Origin: Zoogloea sp.
GTDB lineage: Bacteria; Pseudomonadota; Gammaproteobacteria; Burkholderiales; Rhodocyclaceae
Reading direction: 5' to 3'
DNA length: 44,358 nucleotides
Assembly: GCF_028689785.1 (NCBI RefSeq)
Contig: NZ_JAQVCN010000038.1
Span: forward strand, 1-44,358
The translations under genes were made by a program, and so were the position numbers. The notes under the pieces are model-generated. The model did no database searches. It was not told where the DNA came from and saw only the letters and a list, made by a program, of their open reading frames with translations. Shown here piece by piece: positions 18,056 to 26,060 of the stretch; position 1 is the first letter of the stretch; each line of letters starts with the position of its first letter.

Positions 18056-20472
18056 TGCAAAACATCGAACTGCGTCTCGCGGCGCTCGCCAAGCTTGTGA
18101 CAGCCAACTCCGAGTCAGTCGAACAACGACTAGGGGAGGAAATGGCGCACGTTGAGCAGACGTTACTCACCGGCACGGACTATGACGAGTTAGTTAACGC
18201 TCTGAAGACGATTGCAGTGCTAACGCCAAAGTTCCATGCGGCCGTGCTCCCGTTGTTGACGCGTTTTGTCGAATCGGTGCGCCATCGTACGCTCACCATG
18301 GATGGCGAGCCGATTCAGGAGTCCCGGATTCGCTTCAGGTCACCAGGACACCTAATTCGTGAGGCTATCGAAGCGACCACCCCTGTGCGCTACTTGCACA
18401 CAGTTGCATTGGTTGACTTCCTGCTAGCACTGTCCAAATCCTCGGACACCGAGGTCGCTGGCAAAGCCCGGCGGGCGTTCGAGTCGCTGGTGGAATTCGA
18501 TCTGAACGTCTTCTACGGCGAGCACGGCTTAGGTGCGCAGCCGCAGATTGATATCGTGGCGCGCCTTGCGCGGTTGGACGACGACGCCCTGGTGGCAAAT
18601 GCAGACCTCGTCTTTAGCGGGTTGCGCCGTGCGTTGGCCGCTTCGATGGAGGGCCACACGTGGACATACAAAGCGGTAACCATCAGCCGTGGCTCCGTCA
18701 CTAGCGATTGGGGCGTGGCCCCACTGCGCGCAGCTGCAATTGCGCTTCTCAAGCGCATGTACCCGCTCAGTGAGTCCGTCGGATACCGGAAGAACGTCCT
18801 GAGCACCCTCGGCGAGGCGATGCGCCACGAACGGCCGGCTCTCGATGAGGCTACGGCCGCAATGTTCGAGCGGGATGCGCTAGAAGTACTGGCGTTTGTG
18901 GAAGGACTCGTGACCGCAGAGACGCTTCCGCTGGTGCAGTTCATTGAACACCAAACCTATTGGAAGTACTACCATGCCGCAACGCCGAATATAGCGGCTG
19001 CTGCACTGAGGATTCGCGACTCATTAGACCAACACGCGGAGTACCAGATTTACAAGCAGTTGATTGGCTTCGAGGGAATCTTCGGCCGTTGGGAGGACCT
19101 ACGGCAGTCCGAGGCTGCCTGGGAGTACACCGACGAGAAACGTCGCGAGTTTGCTCACCAGTACGTCGCCGAAATCAACGACGACAACGAAACGCAATGG
19201 CGTACGCGCATTCTGAAGTTCAGCAAGACGCGTTCGGACGACCTTGCCACGTTTCCTGTCTACTACGAATTCCTGGAGTTGCTGGGCCAGCGCAGGCCGC
19301 AGCTAGCTCTTGAACTGCTGACGGCCCATGAAGAGACGATGGGGCCCTTCCAGATCGCGCTGATGGCGGGACTATGGGTCGGGCCCCAGAGCGATGACGT
19401 TGTGACAATCGCCGACGGCTGGATCGCCGCTGGTACGCATCTGATTGCGGTCGCAAAATCGCTCATCAAGGGTGGTGAGCGGCGATTGGGAACGCTGTCC
19501 GCCGTGATCCACAAGGGTTCAGAACTCGACAACGACGACGTGATTGTTCACGCGATGGGTACCGCCGCCCGCCTGCATGGCGAAGGCGTCGTCGCGGCCA
19601 AAGGTATCTTCATGCATGGCCTTCACGAATTGGCCAAGCGCGGTAACGCTGATTGGGCGCGGGCGGTCTGGTTCAACCGCGACTTCAAGACGCTGATTGC
19701 CAACATGGACGCGGACGAGCGGTCCGAGGTGCTGCGCAGCCTGGCATCGCTGAGCAAACTGGACTATCAGGCCGAGGAAGTGCTCGCGGCGGTCTGCGCG
19801 TATGACAGCTTGTCGGTGCTCGACTTTCTCGTGAGTCGGCTGAAGCAAGAAGCGACCGAGCACAAACGCCGCCGCGAAACTAATGTGTTCGAGGAAGACG
19901 CGTTCGAGGCAGTCCCGGATCACCTTCATCAACTCAACAAGGTACTGGCCAAGGAGCCACAGGCCTTGGTCCGGGCGCTGCGTGATGGGTTCGATGACGA
20001 CGATCGGTCAATGTTTCCTTACCGCGGCGGCGCCCGGTTGCTAAAGGCGGCATTCCCGAATTTTGCCGATCCTCTTCCGGGCTTGTTGCAGGAACTCATC
20101 GCGGGCGCTGACCCAACGGATATCGACTTCTCTCTGAGCGTGCTACGTTCCTTCGGAGGTGGAGCTCCTATTCTGGAAACGGCAAAGTCAATCGTCAAAG
20201 TGGTACCCGAGAACTCCCCTGCTTGGAATGAATTGGCTGCTGCACTGGAGACCACCGGCGTGGTCATGGGTGAGTACGGAATGGCAGAGGCGTTCGAGCG
20301 GAAGCGCCAAGACATGCTGACCTGGTCTGCCGACGAAGACCCTCGTGTGCGCACGTTTGCCGCTTGGCTAGTTAAAGGGCTAAATCAGCTCATCATTCAA
20401 GAGCGTCAGCGGGCGGACGAAGGCATAGAGCTGCGTAAATACCGATATGGCGCCGGCGAGCATGAGACTTAG
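18052..20472 (+). CDS. Unknown 806-residue helical protein partnered with the PIN gene
   Basis: I do not recognise a family. The protein is soluble, with no signal peptide or membrane segment, and is made of many amphipathic helices in a repeating pattern suggestive of a HEAT/ARM-like solenoid. Examples are YDELVNALKTIAVLTPKFHA, VALVDFLLALSKSS and RSEVLRSLASLSKLDYQAEE. I see no nucleotide-binding or catalytic motif. It is coupled to the PIN gene by an ATGA overlap. A scaffold that senses a trigger and positions or inhibits the nuclease is one reading, but that is inference. After the stop at 20472 there is only spacer DNA, so the unit has two genes. Confidence 0.75.
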   Translation: MMQNIELRLAALAKLVTANSESVEQRLGEEMAHVEQTLLTGTDYDELVNALKTIAVLTPKFHAAVLPLLTRFVESVRHRTLTMDGEPIQESRIRFRSPGHLIREAIEATTPVRYLHTVALVDFLLALSKSSDTEVAGKARRAFESLVEFDLNVFYGEHGLGAQPQIDIVARLARLDDDALVANADLVFSGLRRALAASMEGHTWTYKAVTISRGSVTSDWGVAPLRAAAIALLKRMYPLSESVGYRKNVLSTLGEAMRHERPALDEATAAMFERDALEVLAFVEGLVTAETLPLVQFIEHQTYWKYYHAATPNIAAAALRIRDSLDQHAEYQIYKQLIGFEGIFGRWEDLRQSEAAWEYTDEKRREFAHQYVAEINDDNETQWRTRILKFSKTRSDDLATFPVYYEFLELLGQRRPQLALELLTAHEETMGPFQIALMAGLWVGPQSDDVVTIADGWIAAGTHLIAVAKSLIKGGERRLGTLSAVIHKGSELDNDDVIVHAMGTAARLHGEGVVAAKGIFMHGLHELAKRGNADWARAVWFNRDFKTLIANMDADERSEVLRSLASLSKLDYQAEEVLAAVCAYDSLSVLDFLVSRLKQEATEHKRRRETNVFEEDAFEAVPDHLHQLNKVLAKEPQALVRALRDGFDDDDRSMFPYRGGARLLKAAFPNFADPLPGLLQELIAGADPTDIDFSLSVLRSFGGGAPILETAKSIVKVVPENSPAWNELAAALETTGVVMGEYGMAEAFERKRQDMLTWSADEDPRVRTFAAWLVKGLNQLIIQERQRADEGIELRKYRYGAGEHET

Positions 20473-20881
20473 CGGCTCTTCCCAATGGAAGGTCTAGTAG
20501 AGAGTCTGCTTACCTGCGCCAAGTTCGAGTCCGATTATGTCCGCTTTGGGTCATGAAGCCGTCGTCCATTCTGAGAAAGCTGGCCGGCGGCTTCAGCCGA
20601 GGAGGAGTCCGTCGAATCAACGGCTGGACCTCGGCCTTTGCCGACGTTCACGGCGAGCGGAAGGGGTGGCAGCTATGAGTCAGTCAGCTGTCGCTCGAGC
20701 TACGTCAAGGCTCAATGGCAGCTTTTTCGACAGCTGTCCGGCTGAAACCGACCCAAAGCGGATTCTAATCACGTTGGAAAGCAGACATTCCTATGTTCTG
20801 CGGTGATGAGCGCCCCGCTTATGGGTTCGTGGCTTAGAATCCGTCCGAGCGCTAGGACCTTGCCGCCGTAAGCGCCGATTT
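20473..20881. other. GC-rich spacer C
   Basis: No gene is convincing in these ~400 bases. From about 20560 to 20700 the sequence is spacer DNA with runs of GGC/GCCG trinucleotides and a shared string with spacer B (CCTCGGCCTTTGCCGACG). It separates the PIN unit from the convergent Ntn-type gene, so it should also hold both transcription ends, but I see no clear hairpin with a T tract. Confidence 0.4.
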
Positions 20882-21727
20882 CTACCCATCCTGAAACGAA
20901 TCGTTCGTTTCTTTGTTCAATGGGCGCCATCCATGGCGCTGCGCTCCTCTGATGAGCTCACCATTAGACAAGACTCGTTCAAACTTGATATTTCGCCAAT
21001 CCGTTCTAAATCCTATTGGTGCATCACGACTTTCGCACTTTTGTCCTCGGTAGTAGGCTCCTTGGGGTAGAACCACACCAATATGTCGCGAAGTCGATTT
21101 GCAGCCGATACTTACAACCTGGATTGCACCACCAGAGTGCACGTCATTGCCGCTCAGTACGGAATCACAAAACCCCGCAAAGAAGGCCCGGCTAAAATCA
21201 CCGGCAACAGCAGTTGTCGCATACACTGCCCGCCTCACGTGTGGCACTCCAGACCCAGACAATTCAATCACTGAAGATCTATTCACTTCAGTCGACAACT
21301 CACAGACTGATACCTCCGCGCTACTAGCATTGATGCGATAGCTCGTTAAGTAGAACACCGCTTGGGGGCCCCATCCATAGCGTGTACCGTAAAGAATTGT
21401 CGTGGTGTGCTGAAGCCTGCCGTGCGTTGCCAATAACTTTGAACGCAAATTTTTCTCGATCCATTCTGCACGGCCATGGGGGGATGTTTTCAAACCATAT
21501 GGCACTTGATCAGCCTCAATTGCCGAGCATGTGCTTGATAGGAAGCCTTGAGCAAATTCGACATCCCCGGAGAAGGCAAAAATGTCCTCGCTCCCTTCTG
21601 GCGCATAAAGCTTGACACAGTCATCATGAAACTCGCCGTTCGCAAAGCTGCGCCTACTATCACTCGCAAAGTAAAGTCCTGTCGGTTGACGCGAATCAAC
21701 GGCTAACCAAGCAATTACTGAGGTCAA
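20882..21727 (-). CDS. Ntn-hydrolase-like protein (proteasome/HslV-type fold)
   Basis: 281 residues. It begins MTSVIAWLAVD, so after Met removal a threonine is the first residue, as in HslV and proteasome beta subunits. A G..FASDSRRSF stretch follows (aspartate at 22 of the processed chain), then a lysine in CVKLYAPEG (38) and IFAFSGDVEFAQGFL. This resembles the T1 / D17 / K33 arrangement and first strands of proteasome-like Ntn hydrolases, with slightly longer spacing. The rest (about 100-281) is not a standard HslV body. It lies about 200 bases downstream of the helicase-nuclease gene on the same strand and may be co-transcribed. A protease acting on a host or phage protein is plausible but not proven; another Ntn amidase is possible. 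Confidence 0.6.
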   Translation of the reverse strand: MTSVIAWLAVDSRQPTGLYFASDSRRSFANGEFHDDCVKLYAPEGSEDIFAFSGDVEFAQGFLSSTCSAIEADQVPYGLKTSPHGRAEWIEKNLRSKLLATHGRLQHTTTILYGTRYGWGPQAVFYLTSYRINASSAEVSVCELSTEVNRSSVIELSGSGVPHVRRAVYATTAVAGDFSRAFFAGFCDSVLSGNDVHSGGAIQVVSIGCKSTSRHIGVVLPQGAYYRGQKCESRDAPIGFRTDWRNIKFERVLSNGELIRGAQRHGWRPLNKETNDSFQDG

Positions 21728-21924
21728 TATTTGGTTCTCGAAAAATAGTGTGAGATACTAAAAGCTGCAACTCCCTGACTCCCTCGCCAAGTACATTTGC
21801 TTTTTGGAGTGTGCTTCAAGAGGGAGGCGGCTGAAGATAGAGACCACCCCCGGGTTCCAACCCCGGGGACGCAGGGCGAAGACATAACCGCCCTAGTTCA
21901 GTAGTACCAAGGGAAGATATTGGC
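21728..21924 (-). other. Gap between helicase and Ntn genes with a GC-rich hairpin
   Basis: The gap contains a perfect 7-base inverted repeat, CCCCGGG and CCCGGGG around a TTCCAAC loop, at about 21848-21869. No T tract follows on either strand, so it is not a standard terminator. It could be an attenuator or RNA-processing site between the two minus-strand genes. The loop looks like a tRNA T-arm, but no tRNA can be built around it. Confidence 0.4.
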
Positions 21925-24423
21925 TCATTTCAGGAGAGAGGCGTACTTTCCTGCAAATTGCTCGGGTAACAAGCCATATTCCCGCATAAGCCTGTGAACA
22001 TTGTCTGGCACGACAAAGACGGGGCCCTGTTCAGTAAGCCTGAGACAAAACCCTTCAAGATTTGCACACAGCTTGTCGAATCCATCTTGGCTAATCTTCA
22101 AACTCCCTTCCAAAAATATTGCGTCTGTGGCTGTGAGCACTTCAGCCTTGGCAACTACCACAGGTATTACCTTTTCGTTCCTTGTTGGATAGTTGTCATG
22201 GAACCACGCCATCGATTGATGTTGCTGCCCCGCATCTTCTTTCGGCAATACAGTTCCTCTTTCGTTCTTTGCCTCAATCACGAAAGACCACTCTCCCCAC
22301 AGCCAAAGATTATCGGGACCAACACGGAACTCATCATCCGGTCTTGTAGAAATGGCACCTAGCGCCTCCCCTAACAGCCTCCAAGCCTCTTCAATACGGT
22401 GTGCTTTGTTTACGTAAGCTCCTTCAGCGCGAATTGTTCTGATGGCAGCAACCGCAGCATTTCCATTATGGAAAGCTCGGAACCATTCGCAGACATGCAT
22501 CGCGACTGTTTTACTCCCCATCTGCAACGGTTTCTTGATCGCAGCTGGAGGAATTAACAGGGTCCTATTCTTTTCGTACGCTCCCTGCTGAAGCTTCAAG
22601 GCTTCAGTAGGGTCGTATAGCTGGACAATTGAAGCCAGCCTCTGCAATAAAACTCCCTGCTCCTCTGCGCTTGGGGCATCCCCAACAATGGAGCTCATAA
22701 TCTCTTTGGCTTCCGGAAAACGGTTTGAAATGCATAGATCATGCGCCCGGCGTTCAATGCTTGAAATCGATATGCGCACATTATTCGGCTGAATTTCATC
22801 CTTCGGAATCGACCGTACCTTTTGATTGTAAAAATCTTTCCAAGACTGAACCCGATTAAGGCACTGGGACACCGCTTCATGTACAGCCTTAGCTGGATCA
22901 CCCGTACTTGCCATTCGAAGAATTTTGGCAAGCTCGAAAGACAAATTTATCTGATTTCGGCTATCGTGCGTCATCGCCTCAAGAATCTGCTGTCTTCCGA
23001 CGAAACTTGCCAATTCTTGACCCGCCAAGAGTACGACAGCATAGTCCGCGTGCGAACGAACTGCGCGCCCCATACCTTGCTCGATTCGATAGATCAGCTT
23101 ATTACGGACGCCTCCGGGCACAATTGACTGCGAGGCATCATGTCGATCAATCACCCCCTCGCCTGTAGGTAATCCATCAATTACCAATACTCGACATACA
23201 TCGTCCGGAAGATCGACTCCGTCATAACGCTGGACGAATACGGCAAAACGCATCGCACAACTCGGTTGTTTTAGTAATCGCACCCCCTCGGAGAAGGAGT
23301 CGCCGATAAATACACAGGCGCCAACGTCTTCCCAATCTCTAGCAAGTTGCTCACTCGGAGCAAGTACTACTACGTTATGGGTCTTTGCTATATCGGAGCA
23401 CAAGTCCATAACGAACTTCCGCTCTAGTGCAGGATCAACCAAAGATGGAGCAATTACCATGCGCTCGCCCAGTCCACGATCAGACGGAGGACTAATGGGA
23501 TTTAGCGCGGACTCTGGGGCTATGTTTAGTTCCCGAACCAGGACGGAATCATCGGCAATAGTGGCGGACATGAACAATCTATGTGCAGCTTTGTCGAACC
23601 CGCGCACCAATTCGACGGGCAGCACATCAGGAGCTATTTCCGCTTGAGTGCCAGAAATCACACACCGGCAACGCGCTAATCCACGTTGAAGATATGGCCA
23701 CACAAACTTAAAGAGATCGCTATCGGAATATTCATGCAGCTTTTGAAGAATTTGTTCAGAATACTCAGACCAAATCCAGAAGGGCACTTCTAATGTTGCA
23801 TGGGGATCACCGGCCTCAATGTCCAACCATCGCGTCCGGTGGTACTGTGAGCATGAGGCTCCAATGATTGCCTTGAGTTTTTCAAGCGGAGCTCCAGTAA
23901 GACTTAACGTAAAACTCTTGCGCACTAACTCAACACCGGCGTGCGCATCGTCAAGAACCACGGCCACAGGAAGCAAACGCACATCCGAACGATCAAACGT
24001 GGTCTTGGCGTTAAATAATTTATCGTAAGTACAGACAAGTATCCCTTCCCCTCGCATACATTCTGGATCCGGATGAGGCTCTCTCGCTGCGTAATGGGAT
24101 GCTCTAATCCCAAGCTGGCTCGCCTCGGCTAATGTTTGCTGAACAAGTTGAACGGTTGGGCAGAGAAATACCACTGGACCTTTTGCCATCCTCATGTGTG
24201 CATACAAATATAGGAGGCCGACCGTCGTCTTACCAGCACCAGTGCTTATTTTCAATACAAGATCTCGCTCCTGATGCCTTGCTGTTAGTTGCTCCATTGC
24301 CTCCCGTTGAGAAGGACGTGGCTCTGTATGACTGCTCTTCCGATCCAGCTTGTCAAAAATAGCCAACAGATCAAAGGCATCAGAAACAGGTGCGGCCGCA
24401 GTAAACTTGGAAAAATCGAGCAT
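21925..24423 (-). CDS. DEAD/DEAH-type helicase fused to a PD-(D/E)xK-like nuclease
   Basis: 832 residues. The N-terminal half is a superfamily 2 helicase: Walker A STGAGKTT (60-67), a DDAH box in AVVLDDAHAG (158-161), FMSATI (motif III, near 285) and QGMGRAVR (motif VI), followed by YAVVLLAGQEL as in XPD/DinG-like proteins. The middle (about 500-690) is helical. The C-terminal part has a nuclease-like signature: VGPDNLW with D704, then FVIEAKN with E716 and K718, and GQQHQSMAWF after it. This matches the D...ExK...Q pattern of PD-(D/E)xK nucleases. It probably unwinds or tracks along nucleic acid and cuts it. The neighbour downstream is the Ntn-type gene. I know no described defence system with this pair. 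Confidence 0.75.
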   Translation of the reverse strand: MLDFSKFTAAAPVSDAFDLLAIFDKLDRKSSHTEPRPSQREAMEQLTARHQERDLVLKISTGAGKTTVGLLYLYAHMRMAKGPVVFLCPTVQLVQQTLAEASQLGIRASHYAAREPHPDPECMRGEGILVCTYDKLFNAKTTFDRSDVRLLPVAVVLDDAHAGVELVRKSFTLSLTGAPLEKLKAIIGASCSQYHRTRWLDIEAGDPHATLEVPFWIWSEYSEQILQKLHEYSDSDLFKFVWPYLQRGLARCRCVISGTQAEIAPDVLPVELVRGFDKAAHRLFMSATIADDSVLVRELNIAPESALNPISPPSDRGLGERMVIAPSLVDPALERKFVMDLCSDIAKTHNVVVLAPSEQLARDWEDVGACVFIGDSFSEGVRLLKQPSCAMRFAVFVQRYDGVDLPDDVCRVLVIDGLPTGEGVIDRHDASQSIVPGGVRNKLIYRIEQGMGRAVRSHADYAVVLLAGQELASFVGRQQILEAMTHDSRNQINLSFELAKILRMASTGDPAKAVHEAVSQCLNRVQSWKDFYNQKVRSIPKDEIQPNNVRISISSIERRAHDLCISNRFPEAKEIMSSIVGDAPSAEEQGVLLQRLASIVQLYDPTEALKLQQGAYEKNRTLLIPPAAIKKPLQMGSKTVAMHVCEWFRAFHNGNAAVAAIRTIRAEGAYVNKAHRIEEAWRLLGEALGAISTRPDDEFRVGPDNLWLWGEWSFVIEAKNERGTVLPKEDAGQQHQSMAWFHDNYPTRNEKVIPVVVAKAEVLTATDAIFLEGSLKISQDGFDKLCANLEGFCLRLTEQGPVFVVPDNVHRLMREYGLLPEQFAGKYASLLK

Positions 24424-24760
24424 AGAGTCTTGGTCTCGTCAGAAATTTACCACACAGCTTATCAATCCAAATTGCATTCTGCAATGAAGTTGCGGCAACG
24501 CCTGAATTTCGATTATGAGTATTCGGAAGCCTGAAATCTGAAACTAGTCAAACTATCTTAGCGAGAGCTAAAGCACGGCTCAGAAATGGAACGACAAGCC
24601 AGATGCTCCCAGCAATGAGTCCTCGGGAAAGCTCCCACCATTGACCGGCTGGTTGGCGGCCGCTTGCTGCCCTATCGAGCATGCAGTACCAACGGCAGCA
24701 AAGGCCAAGGAACTGTCGCCTGAACGACCGTCGCCTCGCCGGCCGTAGTGGACACTATGC
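24424..24760. other. Helicase upstream region and GC-rich spacer D
   Basis: The first ~170 bases are AT-richer and should contain the promoter of the leftward helicase gene; I cannot fix its boxes. From about 24630 to 24750 the DNA is GC-rich spacer (CCGGCTGGTTGGCGGCCGC and similar), of the same general kind as the other spacers here. No gene is visible. Confidence 0.35.
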
Positions 24761-24807
24761 TTAGCGAGCTAAGCGGCTGGGGGAAGGTGGGATCGCCGGG
24801 CGCTTAC
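24761..24807. repeat. IS66-type element end (copy 2 of a dispersed repeat)
   Basis: Near copy of 886-932. Both contain TTAGCGAGCTAAGCGGCTGG and end in GCTTAC. Read on the minus strand it starts GTAAGCGCCCGGCGATCC, a typical IS66 terminal sequence. No IS66 coding sequence is attached here, so only the end survives, abutting an IS1380-type fragment. Confidence 0.7.
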
Positions 24808-25115
24808 CCACAAAGCCCGGCCAGCCGTCACACATCTACTACACCAACCAAATGGCATACCTGCGCCTGGTGCTGGGCGTGGAAGTCAAGGCGGGGACAA
24901 CGACCACACGGGCAGCCATAGTCTGCCTGGGATGCTGAAGATCCTGAACGGTCTGCCAGCGGAACAACGCCCGAAGATGGTGCGCGGGGACAGAGGGTTT
25001 GGTTCAGACGTGATTCTGCGCGAACTGGAAAGCCTCGAGCAGCCCTACCTATTGAAACTGCAGCTCTCAAACAACGTAAAGCGCCACCTCGAACGGGTTT
25101 TCCGGGTACCGGGCT
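24808..25115 (+). pseudogene. IS1380-family transposase fragment
   Basis: The first part reads KPGQPSHIYYTNQMAYLRLV in one frame. After a frameshift near 24915 it continues as LNGLPAEQRPKMVRGDRGFG, then SDVILRELESLEQPYLLKLQ and NNVKRHLERVF. This is the catalytic centre of IS1380-type transposases (pattern RGD.GFG...L..LE...YL.KL..S.NVKR). Both ends are missing and the frame is broken. Confidence 0.7.
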
Positions 25116-25757
25116 GAGGGTCGGCCGGACTCTCGAACTGCTGATGAACGACCATGCTGGCGAAGCCCAGTTTGGCTTCGTGCAAGGCGAGTTCCTGTGC
25201 GGTCAGAAAAACGTCTAGACGCGGCTTTCCACGCGAAAATGTAGCTAGAACTGCCGCATCAACCTCCGTGATGGAGAGGTAACCATATCCGTCGTCAGCA
25301 AGTATCAGCTAGGCAACGTGACCCGATACTTGTCCAGAAAATGTGCTTCCTTAGCACGACGAGCGGCCGCGGCAAGCTGCTCCGCGCGCTCCTGAACCAC
25401 CGGTGTCAACCGCACAGACTCAACGGACACGACGAGCCGCTTCTTCGCCTTGACGAGCGAAGCGTGCTTTTTCAAGAGAAGGCTTCGAGCGGATCGCTTC
25501 ATAGTATGGGGTCTGAACATTCGAACACCGTCCCCGCGGATCGAAGTCGCTGAGATACTAGGACAGAAAAGAGATTGCGCGCAATCCGTACATTCCTGCA
25601 GTCATGGCGAGACTGTAGGATGTGTTATTTAGTCCGCCCTGAACAATCAGTCCACCCTTCCCCCACGCGGGCTGGGGCTCTCTGAAGCCTTGCCGAATTT
25701 TCCAGTTTCCAGTGCAATCACATTCACTTTCTGGAAGATTGGGAGTACAGGTTTGCG
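25116..25757. other. Decayed interval between IS1380 and IS5 remnants
   Basis: About 640 bases without a gene I can support. A minus-strand frame starting at ATG 25502 (MKRSARSLLLKKHASL...) gives a 65-residue basic, helical product ending at 25305. It lacks a ribosome binding site and a known family, so it may be a fragment of a lost gene. The right part (about 25640-25757) probably contains the left end of the IS5 remnant, but I cannot define its inverted repeat. Confidence 0.3.
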
Positions 25758-26015
25758 ATGACGACCCTGGACTTTTTCCGCGCCCGGCTGGACGCAATGA
25801 TTGATCTGCACCACCCGCTGGCGGTACTGGCAACCCGCATGCCGTGAGCCGAGATCGAATCGGCGCTGGTGCCGTGCTTTGCCCGTCAGGACCGCCAAGG
25901 GCGTAGGGTGGAAGGCCTGGATCTGTGCGGCCCAACCTTGCAGGTGGCTGGAGCGGGTACGAGCCCGGCAGGGCGGCGATGCCCTCCGATCCGGCTGATA
26001 GTCGGGCTGCTGTAG
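25758..26015 (+). pseudogene. IS5-family transposase N-terminal fragment
   Basis: Starts MTTLDFFRARLDAMIDLHHP, then LAVLATRMP, the standard N-terminus of this IS5 subgroup. TGA at 25845-25847 replaces the tryptophan codon expected there. The frame then continues in register (AEIESALVPCFARQDRQGR, IRLIVGLL) to a TAG at 26013, where the sequence breaks off. It is inactive. The missing middle region of a transposase of the same type is at 8428-8757. Confidence 0.85.
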
Positions 26016-26060
26016 CCTCCCACAAATGATGACAGACTAGATCTGGATGCGGAGACAACG

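Noticed and set aside
20882-21727. Genuine HslV peptidase
   Set aside because: There is no HslU partner, the chain is much longer (281 against about 175 residues) and the spacing of D and K differs.
21840-21890. tRNA gene (T-arm-like loop)
   Set aside because: No acceptor stem, anticodon arm or CCA can be matched around the hairpin on either strand.
25305-25520. Basic 65-71-residue minus-strand frame as a gene
   Set aside because: No ribosome binding site or family; it sits in decayed DNA between IS remnants. Mentioned only within the interval entry.
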